Counted from the first letter of the stretch, positions 1 to 9,193 are shown. The stretch is 64,000 nucleotides of DNA from CAVQZC01 sp963718315 (GCA_963718315.1 CAVQZC010000006.1:310001-374000), one strand, 5' to 3'. Translations and numbers: made by a program. Notes: a model not told the origin generated them from the letters alone.

Positions 1-153
1 CGCCGCTGTCGGTCTAGCGTGATGCGTAGACCGATACTCGGGCGAGGAGCCAGGCGCGGGGTGGGTTGGCTGTGCCACAGGCGATGAAGATCTCCGTGGG
101 CCGAGCCGTGCTTGTTGAGCCCGGTCCCCCCACACTGCATGAGAGGACGGCGC

Positions 154-876
154 TCACGGCTGCCCGTGGGCCTGCCGGTGGAGCCATTCCGCGTACGACA
201 TCGAGTCGGCGATGCGCAGTCGCAACGCGTCGGGTAGGGGACTGCTCAACACCAGCGCCGCTGTGGCGGCGAGCGTCCTCCCAAGCGTGTCGGGAGCCCC
301 CGCCGCCTCGAAGCCGAGTGTCCACCAGTTCTCCTCACCCTTGAGCACTTCTGTGAGTTCCACCGTGCACGTCGCCTGGTCGCCGGCGCCAACCGAGCTG
401 CGAGCTGTGGCCACACCATGTGCCACCGAGAACCACGTGATTCGCCTCCGCTTGGCGATCTGCACCCAGTCCGGAGATTGGGCCTCGATCTCACGAACGG
501 GAGGCATTGGCAGGGACCACTTCTTCCACGACTGGGTGCGTCCGCGCGCATGTCCCGGCAGGTCGATGACGCCCTCGTCGCCGATGCTGACCTTGATGTC
601 GAGTCGCAACCCTCCGCGGATCTTCACGGAGAGCCCGTCGGCTTGTCCGATTACGAGGTATGTGTCGGTGCGCGTCTCGAGCTGCCCGACGGATGCGCTG
701 AACCATTCGATCATCGATGTCGGTAGCCCGCCGCGGCGCAGCCAACGCACCTCCAGAGTCGGTGCTCCCTGGACGACCGTATCTCCGACCCTCGCCTCAT
801 CAGCCGATGGCAGACCGCGCGCGTCGACAGGGGGTCGATCGTCTGGGGCGTCTGGTGCGGCGCGGTGATGTTTCAC
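154..876 (-). CDS. Hypothetical protein, 240 aa
   Basis: I do not recognise this protein. It starts at a GTG (MKHHRAAPD) and has no signal peptide, membrane segment or known catalytic motif. The N-terminal ~25 residues are Pro/Asp-rich and look disordered. The rest alternates charged and hydrophobic residues with several Trp residues (W45, W60 region, a KKW and an NWW stretch) and reads like a soluble alpha/beta domain. It lies 20 nt downstream of the K+ channel gene on the same strand, so it is probably the last gene of the MFS-channel transcript. A ligand-sensing or channel-accessory role would be a guess from context only. Confidence 0.6.
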   Translation of the reverse strand: MKHHRAAPDAPDDRPPVDARGLPSADEARVGDTVVQGAPTLEVRWLRRGGLPTSMIEWFSASVGQLETRTDTYLVIGQADGLSVKIRGGLRLDIKVSIGDEGVIDLPGHARGRTQSWKKWSLPMPPVREIEAQSPDWVQIAKRRRITWFSVAHGVATARSSVGAGDQATCTVELTEVLKGEENWWTLGFEAAGAPDTLGRTLAATAALVLSSPLPDALRLRIADSMSYAEWLHRQAHGQP

Positions 877-896
877 GGAGCTGACGGTGGCGTTGA

Positions 897-1373
897 TTAG
901 TTGAGCTTCGATTCGATCTGGTCGAGTCGCTGGCCGAGTTCGTCGATGGCCGTTTTGGTGTCGGTCAGGACGGCGACGATCGCTTCTGTGTTCTGCTGGG
1001 CGCGGGTGCGGTCATCCTGCTCGGTGTGTGCGTCTGCGCGTTGGATGACGGTGCTTGTGACGCCGGCGGTCAAGAACGCGATGAAGGAGACCCCGAGGAC
1101 CATCTCGACGGCGCCCACCAGTCGACCGGCGGTTGTGGTGGGCACGTGGTCGCCGTAGCCGACTGTCGTGAGCGTCTGGATCGCCCACCAGAACGCGAGG
1201 CCGAGAGATGGGAAGTTCTCTGGATCGGCGATCCGCATGACGATCGCTCCAGCAAGCCCCAGGGTGACGAACGCGAGCGCCAGCCCGATCGTCACCGACC
1301 GTGCGTCGGCGATCCTCGCGACCTGCCGGTCGATGAACGAAGAAGCGCCTTCGGGCTTTCGCTTCGCGGTCAC
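897..1373 (-). CDS. Two-TM potassium channel
   Basis: Small K+ channel subunit of 158 aa, expected to form a tetrameric pore in the cytoplasmic membrane. Visible parts: TM1 about residues 28-48, a pore helix and the selectivity filter T70-V-G-Y-G-D75, TM2 about 85-110. The Gln/Glu-rich C-terminal tail (about 118-158) has heptad spacing and probably forms a coiled coil. There is no RCK/TrkA domain, so gating would be by voltage or pH, or through a partner protein. The GTG start lies 2 nt after the stop of the MFS gene, so the two are almost certainly co-transcribed. The filter is intact, so K+ conduction is likely. Confidence 0.9.
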   Translation of the reverse strand: MTAKRKPEGASSFIDRQVARIADARSVTIGLALAFVTLGLAGAIVMRIADPENFPSLGLAFWWAIQTLTTVGYGDHVPTTTAGRLVGAVEMVLGVSFIAFLTAGVTSTVIQRADAHTEQDDRTRAQQNTEAIVAVLTDTKTAIDELGQRLDQIESKLN

Positions 1374-1375
1374 AG

Positions 1376-3047
1376 TTAGGTGGCGACCGCAGTGCCGGTC
1401 GTGGTGGTCGTGGCTCTGTCGTTGGGTGAGACGCCGGCAGTCTGTGTGCCGGGTTGGACGGTGGGGATGCCTCGGGTGAACAGTTGCGCGATCAGCGCGA
1501 TCAGCGCGAGGATCGAGAGCGCGGCGCGGAGGCCGGCGATCCGGCTGTCCTGATTCGTCTTGACAACGGCGTCTGCGGTGGCCGGTGGGACGTGAGCATC
1601 AGCCAGTGCGGCTTTCAGGTCGCTGTCCGACATGAACGCGATACCACCGGCGAGCTGGGTCTGGGCCTTGGAGTCGACGCTCTTTGGGACGTCTGGGTTG
1701 TTCTGGATGCCAGACAGGAAGGATGCGGTCAGCGCGGAGATGAGGATCGCGCCGGCCAGCGCGGTGCCGATCGAGGCGCCGAGCTGTGTGCCGGTGTTCT
1801 GCAAGCCTCCCACCTCGCCGCTCTGTTCGTCGGGTACCGCCGAGACGGTCACGCTGCCGAGCTGTGACGCCATTGCGCCGAGGCCGGAGCCTGCGATCAG
1901 CAGAGGCCAGGTCACGATCTGCGGACCGGCGCCGACGTCGAGCAATGCGACCAGCAGCACCAGGCCGACGAACAGCGCCACGAACCCGAGTCGCACCACT
2001 CGCCGTGGCGAGGCGTTGGGTCGCAGCTTGGGGATGCCGATGGCGAACAGCAGCAGCGTCAGCGACAGCGGCAATAGCCGGATGCCGGTCTGGATCGCCG
2101 ACAGCCCAAGCGCGACCGACAGGAAGAGCGGGACGACGAAGAACGTCCCGGCCTGGACCAGGAACATGAAGAAGAACGAGACGACGCCGTCGCGCAGCTG
2201 GATGTTGCGCAGCATTGTGGGATCGATCAGCGCCCCCTCACCGCGCGCGATCCGCCGGTTCTCCCACATCACGAACAGGGCCATCACCACACCGCCACCA
2301 AGGACGAGCCAGATCACGGGGGAGATTCCCAGCCAGTGGGGAGCCTCGGGCTTGGGCTGGACGAAGCCCCAGGCGCCGGACTTGAGGACGCCGATCACGA
2401 TCAGGCCAAGGCCCAACGCGGAGAGCGCAGTGCCCACCAGGTCGAGCTTGACCCCGGGCTGGGCCGGGCTGTCGTTGACGCGCCGCGCCAGGGCCAGGAT
2501 GACGAGCACGATCAGCACCTCGCCGACGAACACCCACCGCCACGATGCATAGGTGGTGAACGCGCCGCCGATCACTGGGCCAAGCGCGGCCGCGATCGCA
2601 GCCGCGGCCGCCACCAGCCCGTAGGCGCGCGGCCGCTCAGCCTTGCCGAAGTTCGTGGCCACCAGCGCCACGATCGCGGGCATGATCAACACGGCGCCAA
2701 AGCCCTCCAGGAATGACCAGCCGATGATCAGACACCGTCAGACTGTGGGACAGTGCGGTCGTCAACGACCCACAGGCGTAGATCACGCACCCGATCGAAA
2801 ACGCGCGTTTGCGGCCGATGATCTCACCGACCTTTCCGCCGGTGATCATCAGCGAGGCCATCACCAGTGTGTAGAGCGTGATCGCCGTCTGAATCCCCGT
2901 CACGTCTGTCCCGACGTCCCGGGCGACGGTCGCGATCGCGGTGTTCATGACGGTCGTGTCCAGGGCCATCACGAACTGGCCCGCTGCCAGCGTCAGCAAC
3001 ACCAGACCCGCTCCCGCAGCAACGCCTTTCTGCCCTACAGCCGCCAC
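1376..3047 (-). pseudogene. Frameshifted 14-TM MFS multidrug exporter (DHA2 type)
   Basis: The N-terminal part (2637-3047) has the first helix with the DHA2-typical LDTTVMNTAIATV motif and the GKVGEIIGRKRAF loop. The C-terminal part (1376-about 2735) continues in another frame with GWSFLEGFGAVLIMPAI and ten or more further helices. Together they make a continuous ~556-aa EmrB/QacA-like proton-driven exporter. The break is one extra base near 2732 (minus-strand GTGTCTGATC where GTGCTGATC would read through). Either the gene is inactivated or the base is a sequencing error; conservation on both sides favours a recent or artefactual indel. It is the first gene of a transcript with the K+ channel. 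Confidence 0.85.
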
Positions 3048-3149
3048 CGTGTCCTCTTCTCTCGACTGTTCATCGGGACCCCGCGTTTAGCCGCCGCATC
3101 GCCAAACGAGTATCGCGGCGTAGAGCTCACTCAGAGCTCGACACGTCAG

Positions 3150-3191
3150 CTTCGCCGTCCCTCACCCCCAACTCGGGCGGGGACGGCGAAG
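3150..3191 (-). terminator. Hairpin terminator
   Basis: CTTCGCCGTCCC (3150-3161) and its exact complement (3180-3191) form a 12-bp stem with an 18-nt loop, just past the stop of the AhpD-like gene on the minus strand. There is no clear T-run, so it may act as a Rho-independent-like or 3'-stabilising structure. Confidence 0.6.
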
Positions 3192-3202
3192 CCGAGTGTG
3201 CG

Positions 3203-3535
3203 TTATTCGTCGTCTGCCTCTGCTTCGAGCTCGGCGATCTCGATCTCGATGCCGATCGCCTGCATGATCTTGCCTGCCGCCGCAACCACGCGGGCGGTGC
3301 CGACGATGGGGGCGACAGCGGCGAGAATGCCTGCGACCTGGTCTGCGCCGAGGTCAAGGTCGTGTGCCACGCCGAGGTTCATCAGGTACGAGGCCACCGG
3401 TGCGTCGACCGCCACCAGCGCGGCGATCCGCACCTGCATCAGCGTCTCGGCGTCGAGGTTGGAGGCTTCGACCGAGTCTGCGGTCATGCCCGCCAGAAGG
3501 TCGAGCACCGGGGTGTCATGTGTCTGGTCTGCCAT
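3203..3535 (-). CDS. AhpD/carboxymuconolactone decarboxylase-like protein
   Basis: Small all-helical protein of 110 aa. The central block (about 25-90) with MQVRIAALVAVDAP and AGILAAVAPIVGTARV follows the helical pattern of the carboxymuconolactone decarboxylase/AhpD family, but the CxxC redox pair of AhpD is absent, so a peroxidase role is unlikely. The C-terminus is very acidic (EIEIAELEAEADDE). It lies 49 nt downstream of the DUF1269 gene on the same strand and is closed by a strong hairpin. Its exact function is unknown. Confidence 0.7.
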   Translation of the reverse strand: MADQTHDTPVLDLLAGMTADSVEASNLDAETLMQVRIAALVAVDAPVASYLMNLGVAHDLDLGADQVAGILAAVAPIVGTARVVAAAGKIMQAIGIEIEIAELEAEADDE

Positions 3536-3584
3536 TGTCGGTTCTCCGTTCTGTCCAGCGCCGGGAGACCGGCGCCATGGTGGT

Positions 3585-4097
3585 TTAGGCGGTGGTGGCG
3601 GCCGTTGCGTCCTTGGCCTGCTCGACGCCGTCCTTGTCGACCTCGTGCTTTGAGACGTCGTTGGCGCCCTTCAGCGCCTGACCTACGGCGCCTGCCCACT
3701 GCTCCTCGAACAGCGCCACGATCCCGGAACTGTTCGGCGGCAGATCGCCTGCCACCTCAGCCTTGATCTCCTTCTTCTCCTTGTGCGAGACGAGCCCGCC
3801 GACGCCGGCGCCAACGCCGGCTCCGACGACCCCCGACGCGAGCAATGCCGGCGGGAAGATCAAGCCCACCAGCAGGCCGCCGGCTGCGCCCAACGTCGCC
3901 GCGCCGCCCACGACATGGAAATCGTCCTTGACGTCGATCTTGCCGTTCGCGTCGCTGCTGACAAGCACCAGGCCGTCGACCATGATCGCCTTGTCCTTGG
4001 CCAGCTGCTTGATTGCATCCCAGTCAGCCTGGGCAGCGCCGGCGTCTGAATACGCAGCGATGTAGAGGTCGACAGGATTGTCATCGTTCGATGTCAT
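3585..4097 (-). CDS. DUF1269-family Gly-rich membrane protein
   Basis: 170-aa protein starting at MTSNDDNP, chosen because AAGGAG lies 7 nt upstream; an in-frame upstream ATG has no ribosome site. Layout: an alpha/beta N-terminal domain (YIAAYSDAGAAQADW, LVLVSSDANGKIDV), then a strongly hydrophobic glycine-zipper segment (about residues 62-105: GAAGGLLVGLIFPP, GAGVGAGVGGL) likely to insert in the membrane. A domain about residues 115-150 follows (NSSGIVALFEEQWA), matching the DUF1269 signature. The related DUF6325 protein at 9194 shares this plan without the hydrophobic zipper. The biochemical role is not known. Confidence 0.8.
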   Translation of the reverse strand: MTSNDDNPVDLYIAAYSDAGAAQADWDAIKQLAKDKAIMVDGLVLVSSDANGKIDVKDDFHVVGGAATLGAAGGLLVGLIFPPALLASGVVGAGVGAGVGGLVSHKEKKEIKAEVAGDLPPNSSGIVALFEEQWAGAVGQALKGANDVSKHEVDKDGVEQAKDATAATTA

Positions 4098-4263
4098 CAC
4101 ATCTCCTTCTGTCCCTTTCGGTGTCGGTGCTCGGGTGGGACAACTTGCTGCGACGTTGAAGCACCAGGTCAACGTCCTCGATCACGCTACTCAACGCCTG
4201 ACGCCACCTCATCGGGGGAGTCCCCTAATCGACGCAGGTAGAACCCCGCAGACCAGCGCAACG

Positions 4264-4461
4264 TCACGCAACGACGCGGCGATCGCCTACCAGGTAGGCG
4301 ACGATGAGGGCAGCCGGGAAGAAGAACAGGCTGAAGATGAAGAACCCGATGAAGCTGTGGCCCTTGCGTCCGGCAACGCGCGCCGGCCAAAACGCGATCA
4401 GAATCCAGATCGGCACGACGATCAGCCAGAAGACCAACCCGCTGAAGATAGACAGAACCAT
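4264..4461 (-). CDS. Small membrane protein, 65 aa
   Basis: Short protein with two hydrophobic helices (about 5-25 and 38-58) joined by a basic loop containing ARVAGRKGHSF. The ATG is preceded by AGGGAGG 7 nt upstream. It resembles small actinobacterial two-helix proteins of unknown function. It is the gene nearest the two CACCTAGGTGA palindromes at 4539 and 4597, which lie about 80 and 140 bp before its start, so it is a likely direct target of the LuxR regulator. Confidence 0.7.
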   Translation of the reverse strand: MVLSIFSGLVFWLIVVPIWILIAFWPARVAGRKGHSFIGFFIFSLFFFPAALIVAYLVGDRRVVA

Positions 4462-4538
4462 GACCCCGCCTCCCTAGACATCGTTTGCGGTTGCACCGTA
4501 CGCCGCACCACGCACCGATTGCCCGCCACATCGCAACG

Positions 4539-4553
4539 TTCACCTAGGTGATT
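4539..4553. promoter_or_regulatory. Putative LuxR/MalT operator, site 1
   Basis: TTCACCTAGGTGATT: perfect 12-bp palindrome TCACCTAGGTGA with flanks matching the other sites. Sequence evidence for a shared operator is direct; assignment to the regulator at 5037-7328 is inference from proximity. Confidence 0.6.
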
Positions 4554-4596
4554 CGCCCACGCGGCCGTGGGAGAGTTCGCCGCCGATGGACCACAG

Positions 4597-4612
4597 AATC
4601 ACCTAGGTGAAC
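4597..4612. promoter_or_regulatory. Putative LuxR/MalT operator, site 2
   Basis: AATCACCTAGGTGAAC, the same palindromic core as site 1, centred about 58 bp (between five and six helical turns) from it, so two dimers could bind cooperatively. Confidence 0.6.
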
Positions 4613-4664
4613 CAGCGGATCAGCGCCCTTGATGCGCATCGTTGGCGCGATACTGCGAGCAACA

Positions 4665-4676
4665 TTCAGGTGATTC
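4665..4676. promoter_or_regulatory. Putative operator half-site
   Basis: TTCAGGTGATTC keeps one complete arm (AGGTGATTC) of the palindrome but has lost the CACCT arm. It lies 36 bp before the start of the small gene at 4712. Confidence 0.35.
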
Positions 4677-4711
4677 GGGGTTGCGCCGGTCGCCGTGAGG
4701 GGAGGGGGTCT

Positions 4712-4825
4712 ATGTCATCCCAGTTTGACCCGAAGTCGGCGGCGACACTGTTGTGGGTACTCACTCGTCGGGCGCGGACCTTGAGCGCGTGGACGAATCC
4801 GACCGGCGCCTTCGGTGCGGCATAG
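4712..4825 (+). CDS. Possible 37-aa small protein
   Basis: Short reading frame MSSQFDPKSA...GAFGAA with a very strong GGGGAGGGGG ribosome site 3-5 nt upstream of its ATG. Its stop is one base before the ATG of the next gene, which itself has no good ribosome site, so this frame could serve to load ribosomes for it. There is no recognisable domain; one amphipathic helix (TLLWVLTRRARTLSAW) is visible. It may be a real small protein or a leader peptide. Confidence 0.4.
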   Translation: MSSQFDPKSAATLLWVLTRRARTLSAWTNPTGAFGAA

Positions 4826-4826
4826 C

Positions 4827-5048
4827 ATGGAACCCTGCCGATACCAGATCACCGTCGAAGGCGAACTCGGCCCCCGCTACACCGCGGTGTTTCAACCGTT
4901 CGAACTCGAATGCCACGACGGCAAGACCACCATCACCGGCAATATCCGAGACCAGGCCGAGCTTGCAGGTTTGATCGATGCGGTCTCGTCCCTTGGTCTG
5001 TCGCTGGTCAGCGTTACGCCAGAGGGGTGGCAAGGGCTACGAACGTAG
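4827..5048 (+). CDS. Small conserved hypothetical protein, 73 aa
   Basis: Start chosen at MEPCRYQITVEGELG. The sequence reads as a compact beta-alpha-beta fold: two strands (YQITVEGEL, YTAVFQPFEL), TTITGNIRDQAEL, an amphipathic helix (AGLIDAVSSLG) and a final strand (LSLVSVTP). This pattern looks like a protein-interaction or ACT-like module, but I cannot name the family. Its 3' end overlaps the convergent LuxR gene by 12 bp. The tight linkage to the LuxR regulator and the operator sites upstream suggests it is part of the same circuit. Confidence 0.6.
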   Translation: MEPCRYQITVEGELGPRYTAVFQPFELECHDGKTTITGNIRDQAELAGLIDAVSSLGLSLVSVTPEGWQGLRT

Positions 5049-7328
5049 CTCGCCGCCGGTCGCCGGTTTGGCGACGGGTACGGCCGTAACGCCGATCAGC
5101 CCTTCCCGGCGCGCGTGCGCGACGGCTTCTTCGCGAGTGTGCGCCCCGAGCTTGGAGTAGATTCGGCGAACGTGCGTGTGCACCGTGTTCGTCGACAGGC
5201 AGAGCTTCTCCGCGATCTCGCGCGCAGACATCTCGGAATCCAACAGTCGCAGAACCGAGAGCTCGGCTGGGCTCGGCGGCTCGATGAGGCTGCCGCCCCC
5301 AGTGCGCGCGGCTTCCAACGCCTGCATCGCGTCGGCGGCCATTCGCCGTAGCCGCCCTGCGTCGGAAAACGCGCTCAGGAGCTGGTCGACGGCATCGAGA
5401 TCTGAGGCTGCTGCCCCGAGTTTGCCGCACCCAATGCGTGCGCGGGCGAGCCGAATCAGCGAGTGCGCAGTGTCGAGGCGAGGCTCGCCCGCCTGCCGAA
5501 GGGTGACTGCGCGGCTGAGTTCTCGTTCGGCGTCCCGGGGATGGCCGCCCACCAGCAGCGCCTCGCCCAGTGCGTGGCGGGCGATTCCGGCGGACCAGGT
5601 GCCGCTGATCCCCAGCTCGCGGGCGCGGGCGATCGCGTGGAGCGCTTCCTTCTCCGCGACCTGGGAACGACCGGCGTCGCATTCAAGCAGGGCGTGAACG
5701 GCGTGCGCGTAGACGACGCCGTGGGGCCGCTGAGCTGCTTCTGGCCGGTTCAGGGCCTGGTCAGCGGTGCTGCGGGCGCGGGCCGCGTCGCCGGCGAGGT
5801 AGTGGGCGTAGGCCAGAGTGGCAAGTGCCGCGACCGCGAGCTCCGGAACGTGCTCGAGCGCGAGGTCGGTCGCCTCAATGCAGTAGGACAGCGCCTGCCC
5901 CAGGTCGGTGTCCAGCACCCCTCCCCGCGTGAGCGCGACCAGAGCCTGGGCACGCCACCGATCGGCTGCTGGGAGGGATTCAAGTCCGGCTTCGGCGAGC
6001 GCTGCGTAACGACGGCGTATCGGCGCGGGCTGCGCTGCCATCATCGACATCAGCACACCGCTGGCGCACAGCACGGGTCGTTCGGTGAGCACAGAATCGG
6101 GCAGCCGCTCGAGCCAGCCGGTGAACGTCGTGAACCTTCCCGCCCGCGCCAGCTCCAAGTAATGCGTCTGGAGCAGGTCTGCAAGCTCAGCTGGGGAGCC
6201 CGTCGCCCATGCGTACTCGAGGGCGTCCTCGATCAGGCCATGCTCGATGCACCAGCTGGCGGCGCGGCGGTTCAGGTCGGGCAGCGCCGCCGAGTCGCTT
6301 GCCACGAGCTGAGCCTTCACGAGCTCACGAAACAGGGTGTGGTAGCGAAACCACTCGCCGCGCCCGTCGAGCGACACGAGGAACAGGTTGGATTGCTCAA
6401 GAGCTGTCAGCCGCTCAGCCGAGTCCACCGCCCCAATGACCCAGTCGCACAGCTCGGCCGTGAAGCGTCTCAGGATCGATGTCTGCATCAGAAACGCCCG
6501 AACGTCCGGCGCCAGAGTCTCCAAGACCTCGCTCGTCAGGTAGTCGGCAACGTGGCGGTTACTCGCCGAGAACTGACGCAGCTGCAGGTGGGGCGCGTCC
6601 GTCCCGCCCAGCCACATGCCGGCAAGCGCTACGGCCGCAGGCCAGCCCTCGGTGTGCTCCACCAGCAGCTCGACATCCTCGTGCTCAAGGCCCGTGATGC
6701 CGCGGCTTTCCAGCAGCGCTTCCGCCTCTTCGACTGTGAAGGCAAGCTCTCTGGCGCGCACCTCTCCGAGGATCCCGCGGCCACGGAACGCGTTCAGCCG
6801 GATGGACGGATCCGCGCGCGTGGTTGCGATCACCCGGGTGGAGTTCGGCAGCCGCTCCACCGCATACTCGAGCGACGCCAACCCATCCTCGTCGGTCACA
6901 TGATGGAGGTCGTCAAGAACGATCACGACGTGCCCTGCGTAGCCGGCCAGGCCGAGGAGAAGCTCGTCGATCGCCTCCGCGACCGTGGAGTCTGGAGCTC
7001 GCAGCTTGGCCAGCGCCGGTCGCGCGATCCCCGCACGCAGCCGTTCGACGGCGATAGCCACCGACGTCCACAGCTCGCGTCCCGCGGTATAGCCGCGGTC
7101 CAGCGTCACCCACGCGACTGACAGGTCACCGCGGGCGCGGAGCCAGGAGGCGACCGCCACCGTCTTTCCGGATCCTGCGGGTGCGCTGACAAGCGTCAGC
7201 CGTGCCCCGTCGAGCCGCTCGAACAGGGCCACCACCCGAGGCCGGTCTAGGACACCAACACGCGCGGGCGGCTGGGCGAGCACCGCTCCGCTCAAACCTC
7301 GTACTAGATCGTCTTCGTCCATAGACAT
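5037..7328 (-). CDS. LuxR/MalT-type ATP-dependent transcription regulator
   Basis: 763-aa signal-transduction ATPase regulator of the MalT/LAL type. An N-terminal P-loop NTPase domain (about 1-330) has Walker A APAGSGKT (49-56) and Walker B VVIVLDD (134-140). A long helical TPR-like sensor region (about 350-670) follows, then a C-terminal LuxR HTH (about 689-746, with EIAEKLCLSTNTVHTHV as recognition part). By family knowledge, ligand plus ATP drives oligomerisation and DNA binding. It is the only regulator in this island and is surrounded by CACCTAGGTGA palindromes on both sides, including one about 110 bp before its own start, suggesting autoregulation. The inducer is unknown. Confidence 0.92.
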   Translation of the reverse strand: MSMDEDDLVRGLSGAVLAQPPARVGVLDRPRVVALFERLDGARLTLVSAPAGSGKTVAVASWLRARGDLSVAWVTLDRGYTAGRELWTSVAIAVERLRAGIARPALAKLRAPDSTVAEAIDELLLGLAGYAGHVVIVLDDLHHVTDEDGLASLEYAVERLPNSTRVIATTRADPSIRLNAFRGRGILGEVRARELAFTVEEAEALLESRGITGLEHEDVELLVEHTEGWPAAVALAGMWLGGTDAPHLQLRQFSASNRHVADYLTSEVLETLAPDVRAFLMQTSILRRFTAELCDWVIGAVDSAERLTALEQSNLFLVSLDGRGEWFRYHTLFRELVKAQLVASDSAALPDLNRRAASWCIEHGLIEDALEYAWATGSPAELADLLQTHYLELARAGRFTTFTGWLERLPDSVLTERPVLCASGVLMSMMAAQPAPIRRRYAALAEAGLESLPAADRWRAQALVALTRGGVLDTDLGQALSYCIEATDLALEHVPELAVAALATLAYAHYLAGDAARARSTADQALNRPEAAQRPHGVVYAHAVHALLECDAGRSQVAEKEALHAIARARELGISGTWSAGIARHALGEALLVGGHPRDAERELSRAVTLRQAGEPRLDTAHSLIRLARARIGCGKLGAAASDLDAVDQLLSAFSDAGRLRRMAADAMQALEAARTGGGSLIEPPSPAELSVLRLLDSEMSAREIAEKLCLSTNTVHTHVRRIYSKLGAHTREEAVAHARREGLIGVTAVPVAKPATGGELRS

Positions 7329-7436
7329 CGCTCTCGACGGTACTATCGCGGATCCGGCGGAGTGCTTCTAGATGTGGTCGTGCCCTTCGAGGAGCCCATT
7401 GAGGACTGCGCACCGCCGCCCCGAACCCGGCACCCG

Positions 7437-7454
7437 GAATCACCTAGGTGAATC
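7437..7454. promoter_or_regulatory. Putative LuxR/MalT operator, site 3
   Basis: GAATCACCTAGGTGAATC-type palindrome in the 272-bp region between the divergent LuxR and DUF2252 genes. It has the same core as the sites at 4539 and 4597, and the outer AATC/GAAT flanks extend the symmetry. Confidence 0.6.
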
Positions 7455-7600
7455 GTCCGGTTTGGGGCGGCGATCCAGTCTGTGTCTGGGACACTGGAGC
7501 CCGGCTGCGCTCGCACGACGGCGGCGCTTTCCGGCATCGGCCCGCGAGGGCGGCTTGGCCCGGGCTGGCACACGATTGAGGACGAATGAGAGGGAGCGTG

Positions 7601-9088
7601 ATGAGTACGACTGGGGCGGATGTTGGATCAGGCGAGGTTGTGAGGAGCGCCGCGAAGGGTGGGCGCAGTCAGGCACAGAAGGCACCCAGGGTGGTGCCGC
7701 ATCTGAGCGTGGATGAGCGGGTGGCGCGGGGGCGTGCGGCGCGGGGGGACGTGCCGCGGTCGAGTCACGCGGACTTCAGTCCGGCCGAGCTGCGGCCGGA
7801 TCCTGTCGCCCTGTTGGAGTCGCAGGCGGCGTCGCGTGTGCCGGAGTTGGTGCCGATCCGGTATGGGCGGATGCTGGTGTCGCCGTTCACGTTCTACCGG
7901 GGAGCGGCGTTGATCATGGCGGCGGACCTGGCGTCGACGCCGAGCTCGGGTTTGCGCGCGCAGCTGTGTGGGGATGCGCACCTGTCGAACTTCGGTCTCT
8001 TCGCTTCACCGGATCGCCGGTTGGTGTTCGACCTCAACGATTTCGACGAAACGCTGCCCGGCCCCTGGGAGTGGGACGTGAAGCGGTTGGCGGTAAGCAT
8101 GGAGGTCGCCGGCCGCGACAACAACTACTCCGACAAGCAGCGCCGAGCGATCGTGCTGGAAACCGTCGCCGGGTACCGAGAGGCCATGCGCGGGTTCGCG
8201 GGCATGCGTTCGCTGGACGTGTGGTATGCCCGCGCAGAGGTCGACGAGCTGATGGCGCAGATCCAAAGTCAGATCAACAAGGGGCAGCGCAAGCGCACCG
8301 AGAAGACGCTGGCCAAGGCGCGTACGAGCGACAGCATGACCGCCTTTGCCAAGCTCACCCGGATGGTGGACGGCGAGCCCCAGATCGTGCCGGATCCGCC
8401 GCTGATCGAACGCGTGAGCGACCTTGCGCCAGGCAATGAGGGCGAGGCGCTGTTCGAGTCGCTGCACGCCCTGCTGCGGCGGTATCGACAGACGCTGCAG
8501 ACCGATCGACGAGTCCTTCTGGAGGAGTTTCGGCTGGTCGACCTGGCGCGGAAGGTGGTCGGGGTTGGCAGCGTCGGTACTCGTGCGTGGATCGCCCTCT
8601 TGTTGGGCCGAGACGAGAAGGATCCGCTGTTCTTGCAGTTCAAGGAGGCTCAGTCCTCGGTGCTCGAGGATTTCACCGCTAAGAGCGAGTACGGAAATCA
8701 CGGGCAGCGCGTCGTCGCCGGCCAGCATCTGATGCAGGCATCGAGCGACATCTTCCTGGGCTGGGTCCACGTCGAGACCAGTTTCGACGGGCAGCCTCGG
8801 GACTACTACGGCCGCCAGCTCAAGGACTGGAAGGGGTCATTCGAGTCAGAGGGAGCACTGCCGCAGGGCATGGGCCTGTACGGCCGGGTGTGCGGGTGGA
8901 CGCTTGCCCGCGCGCATGCCCGCTCCGGCGATCGAATCGCGATCGCCTCCTACCTGGGTGGAGGCGACGTGTTCGACCGCGCGATCGCCGACTTCTCCGT
9001 TGCCTACGCCGACCAGAACGAGCGCGACTACGCCGCCCTCAAGAAGGCGGCCGCCGATGGTCAGTTGGAGGTTCGCACGGGTCTGTAG
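7601..9088 (+). CDS. DUF2252 family protein (kinase-like fold)
   Basis: 495-aa cytoplasmic protein of the DUF2252 family. Start MSTTGADVG was chosen because GAGGGAG sits 7 nt upstream; an ATG 15 nt earlier lacks one. Visible conserved parts: RYGRMLVSPFTFYRGAA, then CGDAHLSNFG and FDLNDFDET, which resemble the catalytic HGDxHxxN and DFD loops of aminoglycoside-phosphotransferase-like kinases. Late motifs include YYGRQLKDWKGS and GWTLARAHARSGD. The kinase-like residues suggest phosphotransfer to an unknown substrate, but no activity is established. It is divergent from the LuxR gene with an operator palindrome between them. Confidence 0.88.
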   Translation: MSTTGADVGSGEVVRSAAKGGRSQAQKAPRVVPHLSVDERVARGRAARGDVPRSSHADFSPAELRPDPVALLESQAASRVPELVPIRYGRMLVSPFTFYRGAALIMAADLASTPSSGLRAQLCGDAHLSNFGLFASPDRRLVFDLNDFDETLPGPWEWDVKRLAVSMEVAGRDNNYSDKQRRAIVLETVAGYREAMRGFAGMRSLDVWYARAEVDELMAQIQSQINKGQRKRTEKTLAKARTSDSMTAFAKLTRMVDGEPQIVPDPPLIERVSDLAPGNEGEALFESLHALLRRYRQTLQTDRRVLLEEFRLVDLARKVVGVGSVGTRAWIALLLGRDEKDPLFLQFKEAQSSVLEDFTAKSEYGNHGQRVVAGQHLMQASSDIFLGWVHVETSFDGQPRDYYGRQLKDWKGSFESEGALPQGMGLYGRVCGWTLARAHARSGDRIAIASYLGGGDVFDRAIADFSVAYADQNERDYAALKKAAADGQLEVRTGL

Positions 9089-9193
9089 GCGTGGCGAAGT
9101 ACGGACGCAGGTGCCGTGGTAGCCCCGATGCAGCAACAGCGAAATCGATCGACGATACGCGAATCAGACAGAAACCAGACAAGGAGTGAGGAC

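Larger units (their letters stand above)
4462..4711. promoter_or_regulatory. Divergent regulatory region with palindromes
   Basis: Intergenic region between the small membrane gene and the rightward small genes. It holds two full palindromic sites (4539-4553, 4597-4612) and a half-site (4665-4676). I see no convincing -35/-10 pair, and no RNA gene. Confidence 0.55.

Noticed and set aside
1..153. Coding sequence at the left edge
   Set aside because: Only short frames without ribosome sites or domains; nothing I can support.
5463..7121. 552-codon frame antisense to the LuxR gene
   Set aside because: High-GC DNA gives long antisense frames; no homologous motifs, and the LuxR frame has all domain signatures.
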